64,000 nucleotides of DNA from Cytobacillus eiseniae (lineage in GTDB: Bacteria; Bacillota; Bacilli; Bacillales; Cytobacillaceae), in contig NZ_JAGIKZ010000012.1 in NCBI RefSeq assembly GCF_017874625.1, positions 45,833 through 109,832 of the forward strand, given 5' to 3'. This document shows, one piece after another, positions 17,631 to 26,656 of the stretch. Positions within the stretch are counted from its first letter, which is position 1. Every line of letters starts with the position of its first letter. The position numbers and the translations under genes are program-made. The notes beneath the pieces are model-generated. The model was not told the DNA's origin. It searched no databases and worked only from the letters and a program-made list of their open reading frames with translations.

Positions 17631-18564
17631 TTGCGGATAGCTCCTTTGTATTACGACTTGTTATATCCATGAAAACATCATCAAGCGTAGGTTTTTGAAA
17701 GTTGACAGAACTAGGCTCGATTTCGTGTTCATATAATGTATTGAGTAGACGACGCAAACTTTCTATAGAACCGGTACGAATCGTAATCCTTTGCTCCTTT
17801 TCGTTTACTAGCCCATGTATAAGCTTGATCGCATGTTGGAATGCCCGAAAATCAGCAAAGGTTAATTCTAGATTTTCATCACCGATCATGTTTTTTAGCT
17901 CTTCAGCTGTTCCTTCCTCTACAATCCTTCCGTTATCAATGACGGCAATTTTATCGGCAAGCTGATCGGCTTCCTCCAAATATTGTGTAGTTAAAAAAAT
18001 CGTTACCCCGTTCTTAGCAAGTTGTTGAATCATACTCCACATCTTTCTACGGCTACGTGGATCGAGTCCTGTCGTAGGTTCATCCAAAAAAATCACTTGT
18101 GGAGAAGCAAGCAGGCTAATTGCAATATCTATCCTCCTGCGCATTCCACCAGAATAGGTTTTTACTTGTTTCTTTGCAGCTTTTGTTAACTCAAATTGTT
18201 CTAGCAGTTCAGCCGTTCTTTTTTTCACTAACTTACGATCCAGGTGATTTAGACGCCCCATCATCATGAGATTTTCTTCTCCTGTCAACAACTCATCTAC
18301 TGAAGCATACTGACCAGTTAAGCTAATATTTTGTTTTACAAAATCAGATTCATGATGAGTATCGTATCCAGCAATCGTTGCTGTACCACTATCAGCTTGA
18401 ATTAATGTAGATAAAATACGAACGGTTGTCGTTTTACCAGCACCATTTTCTCCTAATAATGCAAAAATAGATCCCCGCTCCACTTCAAAATTCAACCCAT
18501 CTAAAACAATGTGCTCTCCATAGGCTTTCTTTAAATAATGAACAGAAATAATACTATCTTTCAT
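17623..18564 (-). CDS. ABC exporter ATPase (DrrA family)
   Basis: About 313 residues. Walker A LLGENGAGKTTTVR, signature YSGGMRRRIDIA, Walker B VIFLDEPTTGLDPRSRR and a DrrA-type C-terminal tail ending in PTLDDVFMDITSR are all present. ATG 18564 is preceded by AAGGAGTG. The longer reading to 18600 would run through the palindromic operator at 18581-18599 and is rejected. It partners with the overlapping permease gene. Confidence 0.9.
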   Translation of the reverse strand: MKDSIISVHYLKKAYGEHIVLDGLNFEVERGSIFALLGENGAGKTTTVRILSTLIQADSGTATIAGYDTHHESDFVKQNISLTGQYASVDELLTGEENLMMMGRLNHLDRKLVKKRTAELLEQFELTKAAKKQVKTYSGGMRRRIDIAISLLASPQVIFLDEPTTGLDPRSRRKMWSMIQQLAKNGVTIFLTTQYLEEADQLADKIAVIDNGRIVEEGTAEELKNMIGDENLELTFADFRAFQHAIKLIHGLVNEKEQRITIRTGSIESLRRLLNTLYEHEIEPSSVNFQKPTLDDVFMDITSRNTKELSANA

Positions 18565-18580
18565 TTTATCACTCCTTTTT

Positions 18581-18599
18581 TGACTGAACCATTCAGTCA
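18581..18599. promoter_or_regulatory. TetR-family operator 1
   Basis: Perfect 19-bp inverted repeat: TGACTGAA, CCA, TTCAGTCA, placed just before the ribosome site of the exporter ATPase gene. Its GACT half resembles operator 2. Confidence 0.7.
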
Positions 18600-18631
18600 A
18601 TTTAAAATCAAAAAAATCGACCAGTTTATTG

Positions 18632-18650
18632 ATTGACTAAACCAGTCAAT
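18632..18650. promoter_or_regulatory. TetR-family operator 2
   Basis: Inverted repeat ATTGACT, five bases, AGTCAAT. It starts immediately downstream of the predicted -10 box, so binding would block initiation. Confidence 0.65.
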
Positions 18651-18655
18651 ATAAA

Positions 18656-18682
18656 ATTATAATGAATCCCCTCTTTTGTCAA
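18656..18682 (-). promoter_or_regulatory. Promoter of the DrrAB-type operon
   Basis: Minus-strand consensus boxes TTGACA (18677-18682) and TATAAT (18656-18661). The spacer is only 15 bases, shorter than the usual 17, which could make it weak. Operator 2 follows at once. Confidence 0.55.
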
Positions 18683-18722
18683 CAGCATTTTAATGAGCAA
18701 ACGAGGGGAAAGAAAAGTTGAA

Positions 18723-19331
18723 TTAACGAGTCGTTAACATTCTCAAGTAAATCGCAATTTTATGATCCATATTTTCTTGCCACCAACCAGGATCATCTGC
18801 CATCACTCCCGAAATAATGGTTAGAAATATGCCAACTAGCACTTCAGGATCTTCTTGAATAATTTCACCAGCTTTTTGTCCTTCTATAAAAATAGGAATA
18901 AAAAATTCAACATACATCATTCCGACATTTTTCGTAAATTCAAGTAAATGGTCAGGAACGCCTTCTGTATGTTCTAAATGCTGGATAATACGAAAGATAT
19001 CACTACTTGTAGACAGGCTTGATGAAAGGGCAAACTTAGTAAATTTATGTAGTTTTTCTACTGGAGATATCGCCATCTCTGAAAGTTCTGTTAGAAATTT
19101 ACGTGTTTCATTTAATTCCATCGCCCATTCGAGGCTATCGTATAACACTTCTTCCTTCGATTTGAAATAATGATAAACTAAGCCATGGCTAATGCCTGCT
19201 TCCTTCGCGATTAAACTGATCTTAGTTAGTTTGAATCCGTGTGTCGCAAACACTTTAATCGCAGCCCGCATAATTTGTATTTTACGTTCATTTCGGATAT
19301 TTTCTAATTGATCTTCATTTAAAGGTGCCAT
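18723..19331 (-). CDS. TetR/AcrR family repressor
   Basis: 202 residues. The N-terminal HTH lies within IMRAAIKVFATHGFKLTKIS and AKEAGISHGLVYHYFKSKEE (about residues 20-62), the canonical TetR pattern ending in YxYFxxKE. The C-terminal ligand domain is helical, and its ligand is unknown. The gene precedes the exporter operon on the same strand with a 160-bp gap that holds two matching palindromes, so it most likely represses the exporter. Confidence 0.9.
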   Translation of the reverse strand: MAPLNEDQLENIRNERKIQIMRAAIKVFATHGFKLTKISLIAKEAGISHGLVYHYFKSKEEVLYDSLEWAMELNETRKFLTELSEMAISPVEKLHKFTKFALSSSLSTSSDIFRIIQHLEHTEGVPDHLLEFTKNVGMMYVEFFIPIFIEGQKAGEIIQEDPEVLVGIFLTIISGVMADDPGWWQENMDHKIAIYLRMLTTR

Positions 19332-19811
19332 ACATATCAGTTCTCCTAAGATATTGATTACATGTTTCTACTATATCATAATAAAAAGCTGAAACAGAAC
19401 TAATCATGGTTAGCCTTACCGGTTGTTACATATAGTGATTCAACGACAAAAGTGTTTATTTATATGAGGATTGAGAGAATAGCCTACTAGATAAATCTCT
19501 TTCTTTTATTGCTGCTTTATTATCGTCTAAATTCTCCCTTTTCTTTTAATCAAACGTTTGATTAAGACTTATGTTCGTATTCACGTTAGGATCAAATCAA
19601 GAAAAATATGCACTTTACGATCGAAAAAAAGAGGCTTTACATAAGCTCTATAACTTATGTGAAGCCCCTATTATAATACCAACTATAGGAAATTATTAAA
19701 ATAACATTTGTTACACATCAAACCTATCGTATCAAAGATCAAGATATCCTATTACACCATCCCCCTAAGAGTGTGCAATATCATTAAACAGTACAGCAGA
19801 CTTCTTTCCCC
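19332..19811. other. Gene-free interval
   Basis: Holds the upstream region of the tetR gene and the dipeptidase terminator at 19626-19666. TTTAATCAAACGTTTGATTAA near 19548-19568 contains the inverted repeat AATCAAACGTTTGATT, which could be an operator, but no gene start lies close to it. I see no coding region. Confidence 0.4.
19626..19666 (-). terminator. Terminator downstream of the first M19 gene
   Basis: 13-bp stem GGCTTCACATAAG / CTTATGTAAAGCC (one non-Watson-Crick position) followed on the minus strand by a T7 tract. It shares the GGCTTC/ATAAG arm with the glpD terminator. Confidence 0.75.
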
Positions 19812-20978
19812 TTACCAAACCTTCTCTATCACCCTCATCCAATTTTCTCCGAGGATAAGCTTAATATGCTCATCCTTATACCCTCTACTTACTAAGCCTC
19901 TAGTAATGTTAATCGCTTCTATATATTGTTCGAATCCAATTAGTGAATCAGTTGTTGGTAATTTGTCTTCTTTCCTGAAGCCAATTGTTGGTGCTATTTT
20001 TGTTGCGATCATTTCTTGAACAAATAAGGGCATATTCATTGGCCAATCGGTTCCAATCCCAACATGTTCTACTCCAACGAGTTTTACTAGATGATCTACA
20101 TGGTCTAAGAAGTCATTCATATCAGGTCTTTCTTTTTCCTGGTTTAAAAATTGTGGGACCGTCACTACTCCGATTACCCCACCCGTTTTGGCAATCGCTT
20201 CAAGCGTGTAATCATCCTTTCCTCTTGCATGGCCACTTACTGCTTTACACGCTGTATGGGAGGCGATAACAGGAGCATCTGAGATCTCGCAAGCATCCAA
20301 AGTTGATTGTTTTCCAGTATGTCCTGTATCAACCACAATTCCTAATTCATTCATTTTCTTAATAAACTTCATACCAAAATTAGAAATGCCTGCATCATTT
20401 CTCTCCGTACAGCCTGCTCCGACATAATTATGCATATTATATGTTAATTGAACGACGCGAAGTCCGAATTTATACATCATTTCTAGGTTTTCTAAATTTG
20501 TACCGAGCCATTCTGTATCTTGTGTTGTAACCATTCCTGCGACTTTTCCTTCTCTTTTTGCCTGACGAATATGTTCTCCTTTCGTTGCTTTCACAAGCCA
20601 GTCAAAGGAGTCGAATTGCTGTTGTACCGCTGTTAAATACTTAATTGACTCCTCCATGGATCGACTGCCAGTGCCACCTGAAATTTGTCTATTCCCTGCC
20701 GTGATTCCAGATTGCAGCCAACTTTCCTTAAACTCAGGCAATTCTCCCCGAGACGCCATGTTATAGGATTCTAGCATTATGCGAAACACATATTCAGTTG
20801 GATCATTTATATATTTTTCACATCTCCTCTTCAATTCCTCGGTTACTTCTTCTGTGAAATTAGCTGGTGACATAGGACCTTGGTAAAGCATATCGATAAT
20901 GATGCTTTCCTCATGTAATCGCTGGGCCCTTGCTTCTTGTTCTGCTGTTAAATTAAAGTCGAATAAATGTATGTTCAA
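19812..20978 (-). CDS. M19 family dipeptidase with non-canonical metal site
   Basis: About 388 residues of the renal dipeptidase family, which cleaves dipeptides, often with a D-residue at the C-terminus. The later metal-site regions are present (VVDTGHTGKQ, APVIASHTACKAVSGHARG, HVGIGTDWP). The first ligand motif, normally DGHxD, reads IIIDMLYQGPMSP, and the usual IEG bridging Glu region reads TTQDTEW, so the classical two-metal centre is altered. A TTG at 20978 has GGAG 9 bases upstream; the ATG at 20987 is too close to it. It lies downstream of the dpp genes and probably acts on imported peptides. Confidence 0.82.
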   Translation of the reverse strand: MNIHLFDFNLTAEQEARAQRLHEESIIIDMLYQGPMSPANFTEEVTEELKRRCEKYINDPTEYVFRIMLESYNMASRGELPEFKESWLQSGITAGNRQISGGTGSRSMEESIKYLTAVQQQFDSFDWLVKATKGEHIRQAKREGKVAGMVTTQDTEWLGTNLENLEMMYKFGLRVVQLTYNMHNYVGAGCTERNDAGISNFGMKFIKKMNELGIVVDTGHTGKQSTLDACEISDAPVIASHTACKAVSGHARGKDDYTLEAIAKTGGVIGVVTVPQFLNQEKERPDMNDFLDHVDHLVKLVGVEHVGIGTDWPMNMPLFVQEMIATKIAPTIGFRKEDKLPTTDSLIGFEQYIEAINITRGLVSRGYKDEHIKLILGENWMRVIEKVW

Positions 20979-21187
20979 TACGTTCATCTCCTCATCATTT
21001 CCTAACGCAAAAGCTTGTTCTTTACTAAAGTCACAATTCCCCTTTTGCAGTCGTGCGGAACGAAAATCCCCTTATTCTCCGTAGCCAAAAGGCTCCTACA
21101 ATAGGATCTATCATAGAATCTTTTGAACGTCTCATTCTTCTGGTCACTCATAAATCCGTTTACTAGAGTTAAAGAATTTCATTCTCC

Positions 21188-22144
21188 TTACACCAAGTGA
21201 CAGGCTACCTTCCTACCTTCAACTTCTCTTATTTCTGGCTTGGAGGTTTTACAGATGTCCTGTGCGAAGATACACCGAGGGTGGAATTTGCATCCTGTTG
21301 GTGGATTTGATGGTGAAGGGAGTTCCCCTTTCAGGGTGATTCGTTCCTTTACTTCGTCAGGATCGGTTTTAGGAATGGCTGATATTAGTGCTTTTGTGTA
21401 TGGGTGAAGGGGGTTCTCAAACAATTCTTCTTTATTGGCGATTTCAACCATTTCACCTAAATACATCACCCCTACTCGATGGGCAACATGTTCGACAACC
21501 CCTAAATCATGCGAAATAAATAGATAGGAAAGACCAAGTTCTTCCTGTAAATCTTGCAATAGATTCAATATCTGGGATTGGACAGATACATCCAAAGCAG
21601 ACACTGGCTCATCTAAAATAACGATTTTCGGTTTTAATATAATGGCTCGTGCAATCCCAATTCGTTGCCGTTGTCCGCCAGACATTTCATGTGGAAAACG
21701 CGCTAAATAATTTTCTGATAATCCTACTAATTTTACAGTTTCACTTAACAACTTTTCATGCTCACTTCGAGGAATCTTATGGGCGATTAAAGGCTCTGAT
21801 AAAATCTCCCTAATCGTTAATTTAGGATTCATGCTAGCCATCGGGTCCTGAAAAACCATTTGAATATTTTTTCGAATTTGATTGATCTCATTTTTATTTA
21901 ATTTTGTAATATCTTTCCCTTGAAAAATCACTTCACCACTTGTAGGTTCAATTAGCCTTAACACACAGCGGCCTGTCGTTGATTTGCCACAGCCTGATTC
22001 GCCAACAATCCCAATCGTTTCTCGCTCGTTTAATTCAAAACTTACTCCATTTACAGCATGAACAAATTGCTTTGATTGAAACCACGCTGATTTTGCGGCG
22101 AACTTTTTCTCTACACTTTTAAGTTCGAGTAAAGTCGTTGTCAT
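21188..22144 (-). CDS. dppF: Peptide ABC importer ATPase (DppF/OppF)
   Basis: 318 residues. Walker [13 protein letters not shown], the conserved [17 protein letters not shown] loop, signature [15 protein letters not shown], Walker [14 protein letters not shown] and the C-terminal oligopeptide/dipeptide domain with the Cys-containing [15 protein letters not shown] are all present. That Cys region is a cluster motif of this family. The gene overlaps dppD by 4 bases (ATGA). It energises import together with DppBCD. Confidence 0.92.
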   Translation of the reverse strand: MTTTLLELKSVEKKFAAKSAWFQSKQFVHAVNGVSFELNERETIGIVGESGCGKSTTGRCVLRLIEPTSGEVIFQGKDITKLNKNEINQIRKNIQMVFQDPMASMNPKLTIREILSEPLIAHKIPRSEHEKLLSETVKLVGLSENYLARFPHEMSGGQRQRIGIARAIILKPKIVILDEPVSALDVSVQSQILNLLQDLQEELGLSYLFISHDLGVVEHVAHRVGVMYLGEMVEIANKEELFENPLHPYTKALISAIPKTDPDEVKERITLKGELPSPSNPPTGCKFHPRCIFAQDICKTSKPEIREVEGRKVACHLV

Positions 22145-23121
22145 ATGACCTCCTCCTTCATTTCATATAACCAACATCGACAGGATGTTTGACCATCAAT
22201 TTCAAAAAGCGGAGGAACGTTGCTTTGACAAATATCCATTGCCTTAGGACAACGGTCTGCAAATCGGCAACCAGGTGAATACTGATCAGGAGTTGGCACC
22301 TGTCCAACAATCGATTTCAAACGACTTTTCCCTTTCGATTGATGAGGTGTTGCCTGAATTAAGCCCTCAGTATAAGGATGTCTAGGATTCCGCAGTAATG
22401 TTCTCGTATCAGTTGTTTCAACAACCTGACCAGCATACATAACAACTACTCTGTCACACATTTCGGCTACTACCCCAAGATCATGTGTAATCAATAGAAT
22501 GGACATATCTAATTCATCTTTCAGCGACCTGAGCAAATCTAAAATTTGTGCCTGAATCGTCACATCTAGAGCTGTTGTTGGTTCATCCGCAATAAGCATT
22601 GTTGGATTACATGCAATGGCCATCGCAATCATGACACGCTGCTTCATCCCACCTGATAAACGGTGGGGATACTCATGAAAGATCTCATCTGCCCGTGGGA
22701 TTCCACCTAGATTTAGAAGGTCCACAACCTTTTGCTTTAATTTTGCCCCCTTTACTTTTTCATGCTTCTCAATTACTTCTCCAATTTGTTTTCCAATCGT
22801 TAAGACAGGGTTAAGTGAATTCATCGGATCTTGAAAAATCATTGAAATCTCTTTCCCTCTAATTTTCTTCATTTCCTTTTCCGTTTTATTTACGAGATTC
22901 GTATTTTCATATAATACTTCCCCACTCGAAATTTTACCGTACTTATCAAGTAATTGAAGAATAGAGAGCGAGGTGACACTTTTCCCACAACCCGATTCTC
23001 CTACTAGTCCGAGAACTTCACCCTTTTTGAGTGTGAAATCAACCCCATCTACAACCGTCAACGGACCATTCTTACTTTCAAATTGAGTCGTAAGTCCATT
23101 TACTACTAATAGATTCGACAT
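22141..23121 (-). CDS. dppD: Peptide ABC importer ATPase (DppD/OppD)
   Basis: 326 residues. Walker [17 protein letters not shown] loop MIFQDPMNSLNPVLTIG, signature LSGGMKQRVMIAMAIA, Walker B LIADEPTTALDVTIQ and the C-terminal Cys motif GCRFADRCPKAMDIC are present. It pairs with DppF as the heterodimeric motor. Genes dppB to dppF are tightly packed on the same strand. Confidence 0.92.
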   Translation of the reverse strand: MSNLLVVNGLTTQFESKNGPLTVVDGVDFTLKKGEVLGLVGESGCGKSVTSLSILQLLDKYGKISSGEVLYENTNLVNKTEKEMKKIRGKEISMIFQDPMNSLNPVLTIGKQIGEVIEKHEKVKGAKLKQKVVDLLNLGGIPRADEIFHEYPHRLSGGMKQRVMIAMAIACNPTMLIADEPTTALDVTIQAQILDLLRSLKDELDMSILLITHDLGVVAEMCDRVVVMYAGQVVETTDTRTLLRNPRHPYTEGLIQATPHQSKGKSRLKSIVGQVPTPDQYSPGCRFADRCPKAMDICQSNVPPLFEIDGQTSCRCWLYEMKEEVI

Positions 23122-23141
23122 TCATTCCCACCTCCTTGCTC

Positions 23142-24038
23142 TTACCGCGTTGATTTCGGATCAAAAATATCGCGCAATGCATCGCCTAAAAAGTTGACTG
23201 AGAATACAACGATCGTGATCGCTATCCCCGGAAAAGTAGCCAACCACCAAGCATCATACATATAGTTTTTCCCTTCACTAAGCATCGTTCCCCATTCTGG
23301 AGTTGGAGGCTGTGCACCTAAACCAATAAAGCTAAGTGCTGCTGTATCTAAAATCGCTACACCAATAAATAGTGTTGTATAGACTAATAGAACACCTGCT
23401 ACATTCGGCAAAAACTGTCTCCGTAAGATCCAACTATGTGAACTGCCAATTGAACGGCTTGCTTCAACAAAACCTGACGACTTAATCGATAGTGCCGCTC
23501 CTCTTATTAATCGAGCAAATCCCGGTATGGAAGCCACACCGACTGCAATCATTGCATTCGTTAAGCTCGGGCCTAATATTGCAACAATTGCTAATGCCAA
23601 AATAATACTTGGTAAAGCTAACAGAATATCCATAATTCGCATTAACACATTGTCCAGCCAACCACCAACGTAAGCACTTAATAAGCCAATAAATGTTCCA
23701 AGGAAAAACGTAATCGCAACAGCTAGCATGGAGACAGTTAATGTAACGCGAACGCCATAGACAAGACGTGAAAGAACATCTCTTCCAATCGCATCTGTTC
23801 CTAGTAAATGCTCTTTACTCGGTCCTTGTAGAATCGATTCATAGAACTGTTCTTCTGGATCGAAGGGGGCAAGTAATGGGGCAAGTATACCAATAAGGGC
23901 AACAATCACAAGAAAAAGGATACAAACAACTGCACGTTTATCCTTCAATAATTTTCTTAATGTATCTGACTTAATCTTTATGGGATCCTTAGGTGCAACA
24001 CGTGCTTGTATCGGTTTATAGGTTTCTAATTTTGCCAT
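23142..24038 (-). CDS. dppC: Peptide ABC importer permease (DppC/OppC)
   Basis: 298 residues. A cytoplasmic N-terminal tail and first helix (VVCILFLVIVALIGILAPLL) precede the five-helix permease core. The conserved motif GTDAIGRDVLSRLVYGVRVT follows helix 1, and the EAA-type loop VEASRSIGSSHSWILRRQFL lies near 200. Ends DIFDPKSTR as in the family. It follows dppB by 3 bases. Confidence 0.92.
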   Translation of the reverse strand: MAKLETYKPIQARVAPKDPIKIKSDTLRKLLKDKRAVVCILFLVIVALIGILAPLLAPFDPEEQFYESILQGPSKEHLLGTDAIGRDVLSRLVYGVRVTLTVSMLAVAITFFLGTFIGLLSAYVGGWLDNVLMRIMDILLALPSIILALAIVAILGPSLTNAMIAVGVASIPGFARLIRGAALSIKSSGFVEASRSIGSSHSWILRRQFLPNVAGVLLVYTTLFIGVAILDTAALSFIGLGAQPPTPEWGTMLSEGKNYMYDAWWLATFPGIAITIVVFSVNFLGDALRDIFDPKSTR

Positions 24039-24041
24039 TCA

Positions 24042-24974
24042 TCACGCCTCCTTCGTACCCATTTCCACCCGAGGATCAATAATGCTGTATAACACATCTA
24101 CTAAAATATTTATGGTGACATACATAACACCCATAAATAAAACAATTCCTTGAATGAGCGGAAAATCTCTCGACATGATTGCCCCAATCGCTAATGTGCC
24201 AAGCCCTGGCCAATTAAACACTTGTTCAATAATAACCGTCCCACCCAACAAAGCCGCTAGCTGCAAACCTATAACTGTGACAACAGGAATTAATACATTA
24301 CGAAGTGCGTGCCTGAATAAGATAAGACCATCATCAAGCCCCTTTGCCCTAGCCGTTCGAATATAATCATTCGAAAGAACCTCTACCATTCCATTCCTGG
24401 TTAAACGCATGATCATCGTAGATGCGACGACACCAAGCGTAAATGCGGGAAGAATGAGATCACGGAAGCCAGTGCCATTCGCAATCGGAAACCAAGCGAG
24501 CTTAACTGAAAAGACAAGCACTAATAAAATGCCTAACCAAAAACTTGGGATAGAAATGCCTAATGTCGCAAAAGCAGTACACATTTTATCAATAAATGAA
24601 TCTTTAAATTTAGCAGCTACTATTCCTAATGACACACCGATTACTACAGCAACGAACAAGCCGAAGATCGCTAGCTTCACCGTTTCAGGAAAACGATCCA
24701 AGATTTCAATTAAAACAGGTCTCCCTGTTTTTAACGATGTGCCAAAATCACCTTGGAAAGCATTCGTGATATATTGCCAGTACTGAACCAAAAGGGGCTT
24801 ATCCAGCCCCAAATGGTGATTTAGCTTTTCTACTTGTTCTGGTGATGCATTAATTCCGAGCATAATCTTTACTGGGTCACCAGGAATAAAGTGAATCAAC
24901 AAAAATGAAAAGACGGATATACCAAAAATGACTAAAATACCAGATAACACCCGATTAATAATGAAATGTTTCAT
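24042..24974 (-). CDS. dppB: Peptide ABC importer permease (DppB/OppB)
   Basis: 310 residues with six membrane helices. The N-terminal signature FLLIHFIPGDPVKIMLG, the loop YIRTARAKGLDDGLILFRHA and the late GGTVIIEQVFNWPGLGTL are the family hallmarks. Start and upstream stop share a base (TAATG), implying coupled translation with the binding-protein gene. It forms the channel with DppC. Confidence 0.92.
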   Translation of the reverse strand: MKHFIINRVLSGILVIFGISVFSFLLIHFIPGDPVKIMLGINASPEQVEKLNHHLGLDKPLLVQYWQYITNAFQGDFGTSLKTGRPVLIEILDRFPETVKLAIFGLFVAVVIGVSLGIVAAKFKDSFIDKMCTAFATLGISIPSFWLGILLVLVFSVKLAWFPIANGTGFRDLILPAFTLGVVASTMIMRLTRNGMVEVLSNDYIRTARAKGLDDGLILFRHALRNVLIPVVTVIGLQLAALLGGTVIIEQVFNWPGLGTLAIGAIMSRDFPLIQGIVLFMGVMYVTINILVDVLYSIIDPRVEMGTKEA

Positions 24975-26644
24975 TACTGTTTCACCCAGCTATCTTGGTA
25001 GTCGAGATTCACGTTCATTAATTTAACATCTTGCACTCTTTTATTTACTACGAAAAAGACCTTTTCTGCATAAATAGGTGCCCAATATGCATTTTCAACA
25101 ACGATTTCTTGAACTTGAGCATACACTTGCTTTCTTTCTTCGGGGTCTATCGTTGTTCTGCCTTTTTCTAATAAACCGTCAAGCTCAGAATTTTGTGCTC
25201 TTACATGATTTAAACCACCTATCTGGCTTGAGTGAAATAACAAATAAAGGATGTCAGGATCAATGTAAGAGTAAGCTAGGAATGACAGCTGAAATTCTCC
25301 TTGAGACACTTTTTCGATTAATGTTCCTGCTTCTAACGATTGAATATTTACATCAATCCCAACATCTTTGAGCATCGCTTGAACCATTTGCGCTGCTTGA
25401 TTATGTTGAGTCATAATTGAAAGCTCAAATGTAAGTTCACTTCCGTCCTTTTCCATGATTCCATTGCTATTTTTCGTATAGCCAGATTGTTCTAGCAAAC
25501 TTATTGCTTCATCTTTATTTAATTTATGACCATAGCTTTCAACATTTGGATCATATCCAAAAACTGCGGATGGAATTGGTCCATAGGCAGGTGTTCCCTC
25601 ACCGTTAATCACAGCCTTGATGATCGCATCTTTGTTGATGGCCATATTGATTGCCTTTCTAACATTGAGATCTGACAGCGTTTCATTTTCAAGATTCATT
25701 TCTAAAAATAATCCTAGCCCTTGGCGCTCTGCTTCTATTACATAATAATCCGGATTATCACGATATCTTTGAACATCCTTTGGCGGTACTTCCATCGCCA
25801 CATCAATGGATCCACTATCAAGTGCAGCAAGCATCGTTTGTTGATCCTGGATAAATTTATACACGATTTGATCTGGATAGGCTTTTCCTTGGTTTTTAGC
25901 AGATGCATGTGGCCAATTGTAGTCATCATTTCGCTCAAGTGTGATGGATTGTCCTGTTACCCATTCTTTAAAAATAAATGGACCTGCACCAACTGGATTT
26001 CGTCCATAATCAGCTCCATGCTTTTCAATGGCTGCCATGGACAATGGCTGTAAATATCCTCTGCTAGTTAGATTTCGTAATAATGGTGCAGATGGAGCAG
26101 CAAGTTCAATGATGAAAGTTTGTTCATCTGGTGCTGATGTTTCCTGAATTCCACCGATAAGGCTTGCAGCCACTGTAGCACCTGTTTCTGGATTCAAAAT
26201 GCGATCGAATGTGTCTTTATAAACCTTTGCTGTTAATGGCGTTCCATCTGAGAGAGTAACCCCTTGTCGGATTTTCAATGTAATCGTTTTGCCATCCTCT
26301 GATACTTGATAACTTTCGGCAAGATTCGATTCGATTTCATTTGTATCTGCGTTTACTGTAAGTAATGTCCCACCAAGATGATTGGTAATTACACTAGCAA
26401 TGCTCATTGACGTTTTGTGAACATCTAATGTATCAGGCTCTTGCATCGTACCAATCGTAATCGTACCACCATACTGTGGGGCAGCGGCCTCTTCAGATGA
26501 ACCATCATTTTAATTAGTTGAATTGTCTGAATTTTTATCAGAGGAAGATGTTTTATCGGAACTACATCCTACTATTAATAACATAGAAAGAATTAGCATG
26601 ATAAGAGATAAAATAGGTTTACGAACACATTTCGATCTACCCAA
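24974..26644 (-). pseudogene. Peptide-binding lipoprotein (DppE/OppA family) interrupted by an in-frame TAA
   Basis: The complete reading frame starts at TTG 26644 with GGGGGG 7 bases upstream. It encodes a signal peptide ending in LLIVGCSS (lipid-modified Cys) and a Ser/Asp/Asn-rich linker, then meets TAA at 26510-26512. The same frame continues without a shift into GGTITIGTMQEPDTLDVHKT and a full SBP_bac_5 domain (about 500 residues, ending in DYQDSWVKQ). The stop lies in the disordered linker, where most residues would be tolerated. Restart at ATG 26446 would yield a cytoplasmic, unexported protein. It could be a true nonsense mutation, a sequencing error or low-level readthrough; the rest of the gene shows no decay. 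Confidence 0.85.
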
Positions 26645-26656
26645 CTCGATTCCCCC

